Of a DNA stretch of 64,000 nt, positions 1 through 9,032 are shown piece after piece. Numbering within the stretch: position 1 is the stretch's first letter; each line of letters opens with the position of its first letter. The DNA is from Arctopsyche grandis (taxonomy: Eukaryota; Arthropoda; Insecta; Trichoptera; Hydropsychidae). The notes beneath the pieces are model-generated. The model had not been told where the DNA came from, searched no databases, and saw only the letters and a list, made by a program, of their open reading frames with translations. The stretch is taken from assembly GCF_051622035.1 (NCBI RefSeq), contig NC_135356.1, forward strand, positions 12,944,079 to 13,008,078, in the 5' to 3' direction. Position numbers and translations under genes: made by a program.

Positions 1-131
1 TACCATTCAACCGGTTGCGATGAAACTTACATGAGTTATTGTGTGCATGCCCACGATGTTTTCTGTAAAAAAATCCCACCCTAAAACGGGAATTGCATGC
101 GTTATTGTGGCATTGCAACGCATGCCGGGTT
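1..131 (+). mobile_element. Helitron-like element, 3' end (truncated by window start)
   Basis: The stretch ends in a short hairpin (GGCAT...ATGCC) followed by GGGTTAGT, matching the 3' ends near 26,946 (+) and 35,921 (-), where the tail is GGGTTCAGCTAGT. A 3' hairpin followed by CTAG(T) is the usual end of insect Helitrons. No Rep/helicase coding is seen, so this would be non-autonomous. The CTAG itself is degraded in this copy. Confidence 0.4.
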
Positions 132-135
132 AGTA

Positions 136-1034
136 ATAAATATAATAAAATAAAAAAGTATGAGCTATCAAAGGCCTTGCAGTTAGCTTCAGAACACTGT
201 ATATTGCGATCTATTTTTTTTAATACTCTCGGATCTGCGGAACGATTTTTCGTACCATATACGGAGTTTCGGAAAGACACAATAATATTTTCTGTTTTCG
301 GAGTTTCAAATATATTTACTAATTTTTAATACTAAGCAGCCACTGCAAAGCTACGTTTTTTTCAAAAATATTTTTAATCTTTTCAAAATTTGTCCTTTTT
401 TATTCAAAATTTACAAGCTCGCCCAGGGGAACCAATCTTGTGCTGTTTCCATTAAATCCACCTCTATCAAGATACCAAGACGAACTTCGAATGAAAATGC
501 TGGATATGAGGAAAAACAAAATATATTTTTTCATTGAGCCGATTATGTTTATGAAATGATTGTTTGTATAAAAATACTCTGTGTTGTATTTGAAGTACAA
601 TCGAAAATCACAAGTAATTATATGCATGTACAGTTGAAATGATTGTATAATAATTACTTGTGTTGTACCTTAAGGTTTCCACCGCATCCTAGGTTTATAC
701 AACTCTATGAAGAAATATAAGTAAGTATAAATTTTATATATTTTGCACATGTTTTCTAAAAATTTTTCACCATTTATATGCACCTATGTATGAATGTATG
801 TATTGTTTAACAAAAGCTTTGCGAACATTTGATAAATTGTTTGTGGAATTTTAGATGATCGCATTAACTGTTGATTGCTTGTCTAACGACCGACTTTCAT
901 ATATACTATACTATCATTTATTATTTTCTGCTTATATCACGCGACTTGTTGACGTGTAACATACCACTGAATCCATTGCTTCTTCATTTATAACCGAATG
1001 ACTTCACATTGATATATATTTTTTTCACTTAAAA
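136..1034. other. No gene recognised
   Basis: AT-rich sequence. Short open frames exist on both strands but none shows a recognisable domain or splice context. Possible 5' exon material of the gene at 1419-1794 could lie here; nothing supports a specific call. Confidence 0.3.
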
Positions 1035-1099
1035 TTGAATGATGAAAAGTCTAGACATGAAATGCTCGCATTTAATGTACGGTCAACTATTATTATAAT

Positions 1100-1211
1100 C
1101 AAGGCTGTGGAGTCGAACGAAAACGCTTCCATATTTGATTTCAATGCATTGCTGAATGATTTGAAGAACATTCAGAGTGAGATTTTTTCACGACTCGACT
1201 CGGCACCGTTG
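1100..1211. repeat. Short repeat with GGCTGTGGAGTCG end
   Basis: Begins CAAGGCTGTGGAGTCGAACG and ends CGACTCGGCACCGTTG, roughly inverted. The same terminal motif flanks the element at 39,329-41,731 and occurs near 25,040. A 60-residue open frame (1035-1217) covers it, so a coding exon cannot be excluded, but no splice donor follows it and the repeat explanation is simpler. Confidence 0.4.
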
Positions 1212-1418
1212 ATTTAGCAACTTTATATGTAAATTTATATATTATATAATGTATACCTGTGTTATATATAATGCTTTATGATTCGTGTTTTGATTTATAT
1301 ATATATATATACATACTGTATGTATGTATATATACACACACGCACACACAGAATAGCGCTATTATATTATATGTACGATATACATATCTTTTTCATACGA
1401 TTTTTTACTTACTCACAG

Positions 1419-1794
1419 TTCTAAATTCGAGGAAGCCTACCGGTATGCTTTAATAATAATGACAGCATTTAAGGAGGACATCAGGTTGTTTAGACGGCTG
1501 GTCAGTGAGATTAAAACTGATATATGCTCATCGTGCTTGATGCTAGTGTACAAATACAAAAAATATCCCCCCGGAACAACAGTGGACTGGAATCACGTCA
1601 GTTGATATATAATATTCATTTGAAAACGTCTTTAGATTTATTATTTGAATTTTGAGTTCGACCAAACATTACAGATAATCGACTCGAGAATTCCTGGCGA
1701 AGAAAAGGCAGAGGCAACAATGGTTAATGTAGACCCTCTGGTACCACCAGCTAGAGAAGTTGAAAATCCACCAGACCAGCTCGATGACGATTGA
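1419..1794 (+). CDS. Unidentified protein, two 3'-terminal exons
   Basis: Two exons splice cleanly: 1419-1596 (acceptor ..CTCACAG, donor CAC|GTCAGT) and 1675-1794 (acceptor ..ATTACAG, stop TGA). Joined they give 98 codons in one frame. Exon A starts SKFEEAYRYAL and continues with a helical, charged stretch (FKEDIRLFRRLVSEIK) and a CSSC pair. Exon B is acidic and proline-rich (VDPLVPPAREVENPPDQ) and ends in DDD. Composition and splice sites look like a real gene, and the 78-bp intron is typical of insects. I do not recognise the family and find no catalytic motif. Upstream exons are not identified; 1035-1217 is a weak candidate. It may be the end of a gene lying mostly to the left of the window. 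Confidence 0.45.
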
Positions 1795-2038
1795 AACACT
1801 GGATTTAAAAACGCATGTAATTATGTCAATATTGTATAAAGAATAGATATTTTTGTAAACGTGTACTCGATACACGGAAGACTGAGAAGGATAGTCATTT
1901 ATATATAGTAGTATTTAAAATGTGATAATTAATATGATCAGTTTACATACATGTGATTGCTGATTTTTTTTTTTGTTTTTGTGAACTGATCGAATGAGAT
2001 GTGTGAGCATGATGTTAAAATACATCAAATATTTGGCT

Positions 2039-2164
2039 GTGATTTAAGACGACCTTTGTTTTGTTTATTAGCTTGAAATATATATAAAAGTATATCATAA
2101 TATTAGATGTATTTTGAAATTAAATTATACGTACAGAATTATAAAAAAATCCCAACAGTATTTA

Positions 2165-2240
<76 letters not shown>

Positions 2241-3486
2241 TAAATAGTAGAGAGTAAGACTGCAATTTATGGACTAATTTATTTGTTTATGTTAATTGTT
2301 ATTAAACATGTTTACGTTTTGCTATACATATTTACAATGCATATATGTATGAATGTATGTATATATTTTATAGTTTATATGTTATATTTGTTAAACTACT
2401 GATTTTTAGTTACATATATGTATGTATGCTACCAGAAGATAGCATAGATGTTTATTTATTTGTCATGTAAATTTTTTTTAAAAATATACGCTGTACTTTG
2501 TTTTGTTCTAAAAACGAATAATGAGCTCTGACCGAAAAAGTCTTTGAATCTTGTGATTTAAGACGATCTTTGTTTTGTTTATTAGCTTGAAATATATATA
2601 AAAGTATATCATAATATTAGATGTATTTTGAAATTAAATTATACGTACAGAATTATAAAAAAATCCCAACAGTATTTAATGTATATATATATATAAATTA
2701 AATAGTAGAGAGTAAGACTGCAATTTATGGACTAATTTCTTTGTTTATGTTAATTGTTATTAAACATGTTTACGTTTTGCTATACATATTTACAATGCAT
2801 ATATGTATGAATGTATGTATGTACATATGTATATATTTTATAGTTTATATGTTATATTTGTTAAACTACTGATTTTTAGTTACATATATGTATGTATGCT
2901 ACCAGAAGAGAGCATAGATGTTTATTTATTTGTCATGTAATTTTTTTTTAAATATACGCTGTACTTTGTTTTGTTCTAAAAACGAATAATGAGCTCTGAC
3001 CGAAAAAGTCTTTAAATCTTGTGATTTAAGACGATTTTTGTTATGTTTATTAGCTTGAAATATATATAAAAGTATATCATAATATTAGATGTATTTTAAA
3101 ATTAAATTATACGTACAGAATTATAAAAAAATCCCAACAGTATTTAATGTATATATATATAAATTAAATAGTAGAGAGTAAGACTGCAATTTATGGACTA
3201 ATTTCTTTGTTTATGTTAATTGTTATTAAACATGTTTACGTTTTGCTATACATATTTACAATGCATATATGTATGAATGTATGTATGTACATATGTATAT
3301 ATTTTATAGTTTATATGTTATATTTGTTAAACTACTGATTTTTAGTTACATATATGTATGTATGCTACCAGAAGAGAGCATAGATGTTTATTTATTTGTC
3401 ATGTAAATTTTTTTAAAAATATACGCTATACTTTGTTTTGTTCTAAAAATGAATAAAGAGCTCTGACCGAAAAAGTCTTTTGAATT
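2039..3486. repeat. Three tandem copies of a ~468-bp unit
   Basis: Units start at GTGATTTAAGACGA: about 2039-2552, 2553-3020 and 3021-3486. Each holds the same series of landmarks: ATCCCAACAGTATTTAATG, a (TA) run, AATAGTAGAGAGTAAGACTG, CTACCAGAAGA, and the closing GAGCTCTGACCGAAAAAGTC. Copies differ by a few substitutions. Copy 1 is longer because its (TA)n has expanded. No coding is apparent. This looks like a recent local triplication or a short satellite array. Confidence 0.9.
2168..2236. repeat. (TA)n microsatellite
   Basis: About 69 bp of uninterrupted TA inside unit 1 of the tandem array. The same position carries only a short run (under 20 bp) in units 2 and 3, so it expanded after the unit was duplicated. 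Confidence 0.95.
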
Positions 3487-4287
3487 TTAGTGTTTTTGGC
3501 AATATGTGTGCATAGAGAAATTAGCTGTTTGAAAGACAAAAATTTCGAAAGTTGTTCAAAAAATATTTTAGAAAATCAATGTGTATACTTGAAGATTTCA
3601 TCAAAATATATATATTTTTATTTCATTATTCTTTTTCTTTGTAAACAAGCTTTCATCAATTTCCATGGTTAATCTATTTTTGTCTGCTATATTCTGTTTT
3701 CGTCGTTAAGATTCTTGGCGCAGATTTCTCATGTAATTATTGCAATCGACAGTTGTGTTCTTGGTTATGTCTATCACCTTCTTGGAAAATTTGATTGAAA
3801 TCAATTCTTTAGCTCAATAATGTAAGAAACAAATATCTGTCACAAATGGTAGTCGGCAGTTTGTTTCGATTAGAGGATTAAGCACAATTCAAGATTCAAA
3901 AAAGGCAAAAGATTTTTCTCTTTTGTAAGAATACCACCATCTTCTTCAGTAGATGATAGAGCGAATGAGTCAAATAAAAAAAAATGACTAAGGATAATAA
4001 AATTTAAATTTATTAAACGTTAGCTATTTCCACATACGAGTAAAAGTAATAAAGGTATTATAAAACGTGTGATGTGGTCCAAATTTAAAGCAATTGAATT
4101 CTGCAATGGCAAAATCCAAATTATTTGTTAGTCTTCTAGCTTTAAAATGTCTTTAAAATTTACACAATTCGTCAGCTCTGCACGAATTTTTTCAATAATT
4201 GATTGCAATGAACTGTTTAATCATAACAAGGAAGTGGAAGAAATCATAAAAAAAATGTATACAGCTGTCTCATTTACAAGCGATGAC
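3487..4287. other. No gene recognised
   Basis: AT-rich sequence without a convincing open frame. It lies between the tandem array and a hAT insertion and may contain the decayed 5' part of the hAT relic recognisable from 5590 on. Confidence 0.3.
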
Positions 4288-5385
4288 TAGAGACACGTAT
4301 TTTGGGCATTTTGCTATTAATGCTTAATTGATGCTAAAATTCGGAATATATGCTAATAGATTCTAAAAGCGTAAAATATGCGAATAGATGCTAAAATAAT
4401 AAACAAAAGTGAAATTTGCATTAAATTTATAAAATTAATAGACAATTTAGAAGGTTCTTCCTATCCCTTTGCCCATTTATTATGTGAAGAATTCGAGGGG
4501 ATAAAACAGAGCTTGCAGTTTACCATAAATGGTGTTTTTCCTGTCGAAACCAAGCAACTGCTTTTGTCTACTACTGTAAACAAAAGAAGACAGTTGGAGC
4601 TGTGTATCCAAAAGGCTGCTCAAAAAAGCGTCTTAAAACTAGACTCGCACTCAAGACTAAATGAGACAAATCTATTCCTCCAAACATTGAGTAAACTATC
4701 CAATCCATCTATGGCAGGCACAAAATCTAATATGAATGTTAAGGAAACAGTTTTGTTTTTTTAGAAACCTGCCATTGTTTAATGTATTAAGAGGCTCAAT
4801 GTTTGGAAGGATATCAGCACTTTTTTTAATAGAGAATATAAAAAGTGAATCCACGCCGGATATATTGCTACTATTGATGGCAACAAAAATTAAATACGAA
4901 GAGTTTGGTTGTGCAGCTCTAAAATATAGTTGATGTCCCGTCAATAGTGTGGATGCTGAAAGGTATTTTAGTAAATACAATATACCTATAATAGTTACCG
5001 ATCGTCGCACGAATCGGTAAAAAAGAATCTGTAGAAATATGCTCTATCTATGTTGAGTTTTAATAAATTTTAATTGGTATTATATTTTTATATTCATATT
5101 TTTTGTCTTTGTATTTTTATATTCATGTTTTTTTCATTGTAATTTTAATTCCAAAACATTTTAGAATTTTTCTATTATTTTTTAATTGTTGTGTTGTCTT
5201 TAAATTGTATATATGTATGTATATACATTTTATTAAAATTCATTGAAATTTTTTATTATTTAAAATTAAACTCTTTATAAAAATAGATACTAAAATTGAA
5301 CATTTTTAATGCCCTAAAACGCTAAAATGCAAAACTGAAAATGCTAAAATTGACAAAAATAGATGAACAAAAATACGTATCTCTA
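4288..5385 (+). mobile_element. hAT element with 8-bp target duplication GCGATGAC
   Basis: The left end TAGAGACACGTATTTT and the right end AAATACGTATCTCTA are imperfect inverted repeats. They are flanked on both sides by GCGATGAC (4280-4287 and 5386-5393), the 8-bp duplication length of hAT transposons. The interior carries a decayed hAT transposase, and both subterminal regions repeat the word ATGCTAAAA. At 1098 bp it is internally deleted compared with a full hAT of roughly 3 kb. Confidence 0.85.
4378..5060 (+). pseudogene. hAT transposase C-terminal remnant
   Basis: Frame 4378-4764 (128 codons) resembles the region before the hAT dimerisation domain. After a frame break, codons from about 4855 read KYEEFGCAALKYS, then a stop, then SVDAERYFSKYN...VTDRR. 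The motif S-[VA]-[DE]-A-E-R-x-F-S followed by LTDRR is the conserved C-terminal hAT dimerisation signature. At least one frameshift and two stops make it non-functional. The N-terminal zinc finger and most of the RNase-H-like core are missing. Confidence 0.8.
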
Positions 5386-5589
5386 GCGATGACATAGATG
5401 AACCTAAGTACAAAAATAAATTGAATAGTTATCCTTACAAATTGTGATAAAAAGAAAATTAACATAAGAACTAACAAATAACATTACATTTTACTGATAA
5501 CGGATAACTCATATTGTATTATGTAAATATCCAACTCATGGCTGCGACTCTACGACTGTTTCTTCACCATTTATTGATTAAACGGGTAT

Positions 5590-5741
5590 ACCACTTTTCA
5601 ACCATGAAATTGCTGAAGATACCAGAAAATAAATTTGAAGAATATGCTGAAATTATCAACGATTTAAGTGGTGAGTTTCCATGAAGATTTGGCGACTTCC
5701 GAAAAATTGAGATAGACTTGGCAATTATACGAGATCAATTG

Positions 5742-5817
<76 letters not shown>

Positions 5818-6299
5818 ATAGCGTATCGACGGAGTTATAAATTAAGATTATATATTTACAGTGGGATGCTGATTTAAGGGAATTACACCGTCATGAAGAA
5901 ATTTGCAAATTTTACAACGCCCTTAATACGGAAAAATTCGACAAACTTAGAGATTTTGCTCAAAAATTGTTGGTGGTTTTTTTAAACAAACATTTTCAAT
6001 CATGAATATCAATAAAAATTCTTTACAATCAAGCATCACAGATGAAAATTTACAAGCATTTTTAAGAATTTCAACTACAGAATTTTCTCCTGAAATTAAA
6101 AAACTGTAAAAATGTAAAACAGTTTCATTCGTCAAATTAAATTGTTGTTTAGTATGAAATTTAAAAAAAAATTATGTTTTAATTTCTTTCACGATAATAA
6201 ATAATCTACATGTATCTAAAAATAGCATTTTACTTGCGGCCCGCCGCTCATTTTTAATTTATAATTTGGCCCTTCATCCAAAAAGTTTGGCCAGGCCTG
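5590..6299 (+). pseudogene. Decayed hAT transposase (GTF2IRD2/EPM2AIP1-like group)
   Basis: Readable pieces include EEYAEIINDL, then RFGDFRKIEIDLA near 5680, and after a 70-bp (AT)n insertion WDADLRELHRHEEICKFYN and SITDENLQAFLRISTTEFSPEI near 6030. This order and wording fit the C-terminal half of domesticated-type hAT proteins. Stops, frame changes and the microsatellite break it. The right end of the element reads GGCCAGGCCTG and abuts CTCTAGAG at 6300-6307, so this is the first of three hAT elements in a row. Its left end was not found. Confidence 0.7.
5744..5814. repeat. (AT)n microsatellite
   Basis: About 70 bp of uninterrupted AT splitting the decayed hAT transposase. Confidence 0.95.
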
Positions 6300-6307
6300 C
6301 TCTAGAG

Positions 6308-7013
6308 CAGTGTTCCTCGACCGGCGGTTCGTGGTTTTGTCTCAGGAGTCCGCGGGTTACCTCGCCTTATCGAAATATACAAACAGAGATGAAACAAGAA
6401 ATTTTAAAAAGAGAAGTAATCCACTTAAGCAGATTTCTTTTGAGAATGCTGCTGGTATATTTTCCATTTTGAATCATCTCAATCTTTCTCTACAAGGTCG
6501 ACGAAGTATCGTATTTGTAATCAATGACAAAATTACTGCTTTTAAGAATAAAAGCAGTGCAAAGGGGTTGCGACTTTTAAAATTCAGTTCTCGTTCTCGT
6601 TTAGTTCTCGGTATTTCTGTGATGGCAATAATCAAAACAAACAAAAAAATCGACTTCAGAATGGTTTCGAAGCATATTGTATGTATGGATGCGCTTGGCC
6701 CTTTTGTATTCACTAAAACTAAGGATAGATTTTTTAACGAAAAATATTCTAGAACCAAAATAATACTAACTTTATCATATTGATAAAATATTTCAATTGT
6801 TTTTTGTTTTATTTCTTAAATTTAATTAAAATATATAGTAACATTCTTTAATGTTTTTAATATGTTAACATCGCAATAAATTTATATAAAATTTGAGTAA
6901 AAATGTAACATTTTGAAATATTGTTTTAATAACACATTTTTTATCACAGTGGTCCACGAAACTTCAGAGACATTTTTAGGGGTCCGAGATACCAAAAAGG
7001 TTACGGAACACTG
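6308..7013 (+). mobile_element. hAT element 1 of the CTCTAGAG chain
   Basis: Ends CAGTGTTCC...GGAACACTG are perfect 9-bp inverted repeats. It is flanked by CTCTAGAG (6300-6307) and CTCTAAAG (7014-7021), an 8-bp duplication with one difference. Inside, codons from about 6430 read ENAAGIFSILNHLNLSLQG and VINDKITAFKNK. That pattern is found in ZBED5/SCAND3-like hAT transposases. At 706 bp it is an internally deleted copy. An AT-rich tail of about 200 bp precedes the right end. Confidence 0.85.
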
Positions 7014-7230
7014 CTCTAAAGCAGTGCTTCCCAATTACTTTGATGTCACGACCTCCTAAATCTGAAAGAATTAATTCCCGGCCTCAAAAAAAAATTTTTT
7101 CTAGTTAAAAGGTTTTTTTGGCAGTAATTATTACAATTATAATACACATATTTATATTTATAGCACAAAATTATAGGAACTTGCTTACAAACATTTTTTT
7201 TAAATAAAAACTATACACACATGAAACAAT

Positions 7231-7536
7231 TTAATGCGATAGATGAGGTTGCATGTTTTTACATAACAAATCGATATCGGGTTCAATGTCAGAAATGCTA
7301 ACTTGCAAAGCATCTTCCAAAGTCTCCGTGGAAAAGTATGACCTTTGCTTATTTTTTAATATAAATAATGACGAAAATACTGTTTCGCATAGGTACGTAG
7401 TCGCGAAAGAAATAAGAGTTATCAGGGCTTCTTTTCCAATAGCAGGATATTCTTGCTGTCGCCTTAACCAAAATTCTGAAATACTTTTTTCATTAAATTC
7501 CACTTCAAGCAAATTATCTGATCTGATATCGATCAA
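7231..7536 (-). pseudogene. hAT transposase C-terminus (ZBED5/SCAND3-like)
   Basis: A 101-codon open frame. It reads QQEYPAIGKEALITLISFAT, TYLCETVFSSLFILKNKQR, then LEDALQVSISDIEPDIDLLC and finally a His/Ser-rich end. The block YP-x(2)-x-KAL...FATTYLCE-x-xFS is the hAT dimerisation domain as it appears in the ZBED5/SCAND3 lineage, ending close to the usual C-terminus. The rest of the protein is missing because of the element's internal deletion, so it cannot transpose on its own. Confidence 0.8.
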
Positions 7537-7570
7537 CTCTTCTTGGGCTGTCCACGTAATATGATCATAT

Positions 7571-8105
7571 TGTTGCGTACGGGGTGGGTGGAGGATCCAA
7601 GTAAAAGGCCAACAGTCGTTTCACAGCATTTATTGATGATTAAGGAGATACACGTATTGCCACTGTTCAGTCCAGAATGACCTGATATCGCTTACGTACC
7701 GCCTTATAAGGGGTAGATCTCTCAGTACGTCTAATCTGTTTACCTACTGTATAGTCACGTATTCGGATATGTATTCCCACGGTATGAGAAGTGCAATCAT
7801 TGTTCAGCTTTCATGCACTTAGCTTGTCGCTAATCCCTAAAACCACTTACACCGGTCTCACGGTCTCTCAGGACGTCTAATCTGTTTACCTACTGTATAG
7901 TCACGTATTCGGATATGTATTCCCACGGTATGAGAAGTGCAATCATTGTTTCATGCACTTAGCTTGTCGCTAATCCTTAATACCCACTTATACCAGTCGC
8001 ACGGTATGCATTTAGTTAATCCGTTAACAGATATCCGTTACAGATAATCTTTGAACGGTCACAGTCTCTGGGATTCTATTCGCTTAATCCGCGGCGTACG
8101 TTACA
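7571..8105. mobile_element. Solo LTR with internal duplication
   Basis: Begins TGTTGCGTACG and ends GCGTACGTTACA. It is flanked by ATAT on both sides (7567-7570, 8106-8109). TG...CA ends and a 4-bp duplication fit a solo LTR of a Gypsy or BEL-type retrotransposon. A roughly 140-bp segment starting CTCTCAGTACGTCTAATCTG near 7720 recurs from about 7865. No internal gag/pol is present. Confidence 0.65.
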
Positions 8106-8464
8106 ATATTTTAAGGACTTGGCAAATGGTGTTCTTATCCAATTGTTCCTTTCATCCTCATTCGAGTTGGGAAATATTCCCTTAAATATATACATTCCCT
8201 AAATATGTAATGTGGAAAAATATTCATAAATGATTATTTGTACATTCTATTGAATATTTTCGCGGCCCCCGCGAGAAATCCTAAATTGGGGGTCGTGACC
8301 CCCAATTTAGGAAGCACTGCTCTAGAGCAGACCCAAAATCTAGGAAGGCGAATGCTCCCCTCTGAGCCCCCAAATGATGTCCCGACAGTCCCGCACAATC
8401 TGGGACGTCTGGCCACTTAACCATGCGCAAGGATGTTTCATTTAAAAAGTAGCCATTCTAGAAC

Positions 8465-8777
8465 GCGACCGGTTTGGTTCATCGTTTTTTTATTTATGGG
8501 TTGCTCCGCTCGCTTTGCCCAAAAGTCGGGCCTGGCTGTGGGAAGACGGTTGGGTCGGTGCAGTAGCGTACGCTTGCACAACCCGCCCCCGTGCGTTGCG
8601 TGACTTGTCCGCTAGGGGGTGGCGACGGGCAACAAACGGCGCTGGCGTAGCGCTCGGCCGTGGAGTAGAGGAGTAGGAGTAGGAGTAGTGGACGTTGAAT
8701 AGCGGTAGACGCGCACTCGCGCATGTTGAACGCCGCTCGGGGCGGGGGATATATGCTTTAGTGTGTCGCGCGCCGCG
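8465..8777 (+). promoter_or_regulatory. GC-rich promoter-proximal region and 5' UTR of the DDAH gene
   Basis: The base composition switches abruptly from AT-rich to GC- and CpG-rich from about 8470 and stays so until the end of exon 1 near 9032. Such a block around a first exon marks promoter and 5' UTR. No clear TATA box is seen. The transcription start cannot be placed from sequence alone. Confidence 0.5.
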
Positions 8778-9032
8778 ATGCCGCTCGGGTGTACCCACGC
8801 GCTTGTTGCGCGCGTGCCTCTATCTTTGCGCACGCGCGCGCAACTCGAGCTCGACGAGGCTCGTCGTCAGCACGATTGCTATGTGAGGCTGTTGCGCGAG
8901 CTCGGCCTCGACGTGCTCGAGCTGCCTCCGGACGAGGATAGGCCTACGGCCACCTTCGTCGAGGAGGCTGCCATCGTCTGCAACGGCACCGCGCTCATCA
9001 CCAGGCCGGCCAACCCTCGCGACCCCGCACAG
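8778..9032 (+). CDS. DDAH: DDAH exon 1 (85 codons)
   Basis: Starts [17 protein letters not shown] and ends [10 protein letters not shown] with donor CAG|GTCTCT, phase 0. It is strongly GC-rich (many CGC/GCG/CTC codons) in contrast with exons 2-5, which are AT-leaning. A GTG at 8763 lies in frame upstream, but an ATG start at 8778 fits the family's N-terminal length. Confidence 0.88.

Larger units (their letters stand above)
7022..8319 (-). mobile_element. hAT element 2 of the CTCTAGAG chain, carrying a solo LTR
   Basis: Ends CAGTGCTTCC...GGAAGCACTG are inverted; flanks are CTCTAAAG (7014-7021) and CTCTAGAG (8320-8327). It contains a minus-strand hAT transposase C-terminus and has been split by a 535-bp LTR insertion. 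The right-hand subterminal part contains an internal palindrome around GGGGGTCGTGACCCCC. Confidence 0.85.

Noticed and set aside
1035-1217. 60-codon open frame considered as an upstream exon of the gene at 1419
   Set aside because: Most of it overlaps a short repeat with GGCTGTGGAGTCG ends, it terminates in a stop, and no splice donor follows.
8490-8833. Several GC-rich minus-strand open frames opposite the DDAH promoter region
   Set aside because: Overlapping frames caused by high GC and scarcity of stop codons; low-complexity Pro/Arg/Ser content and no domain.
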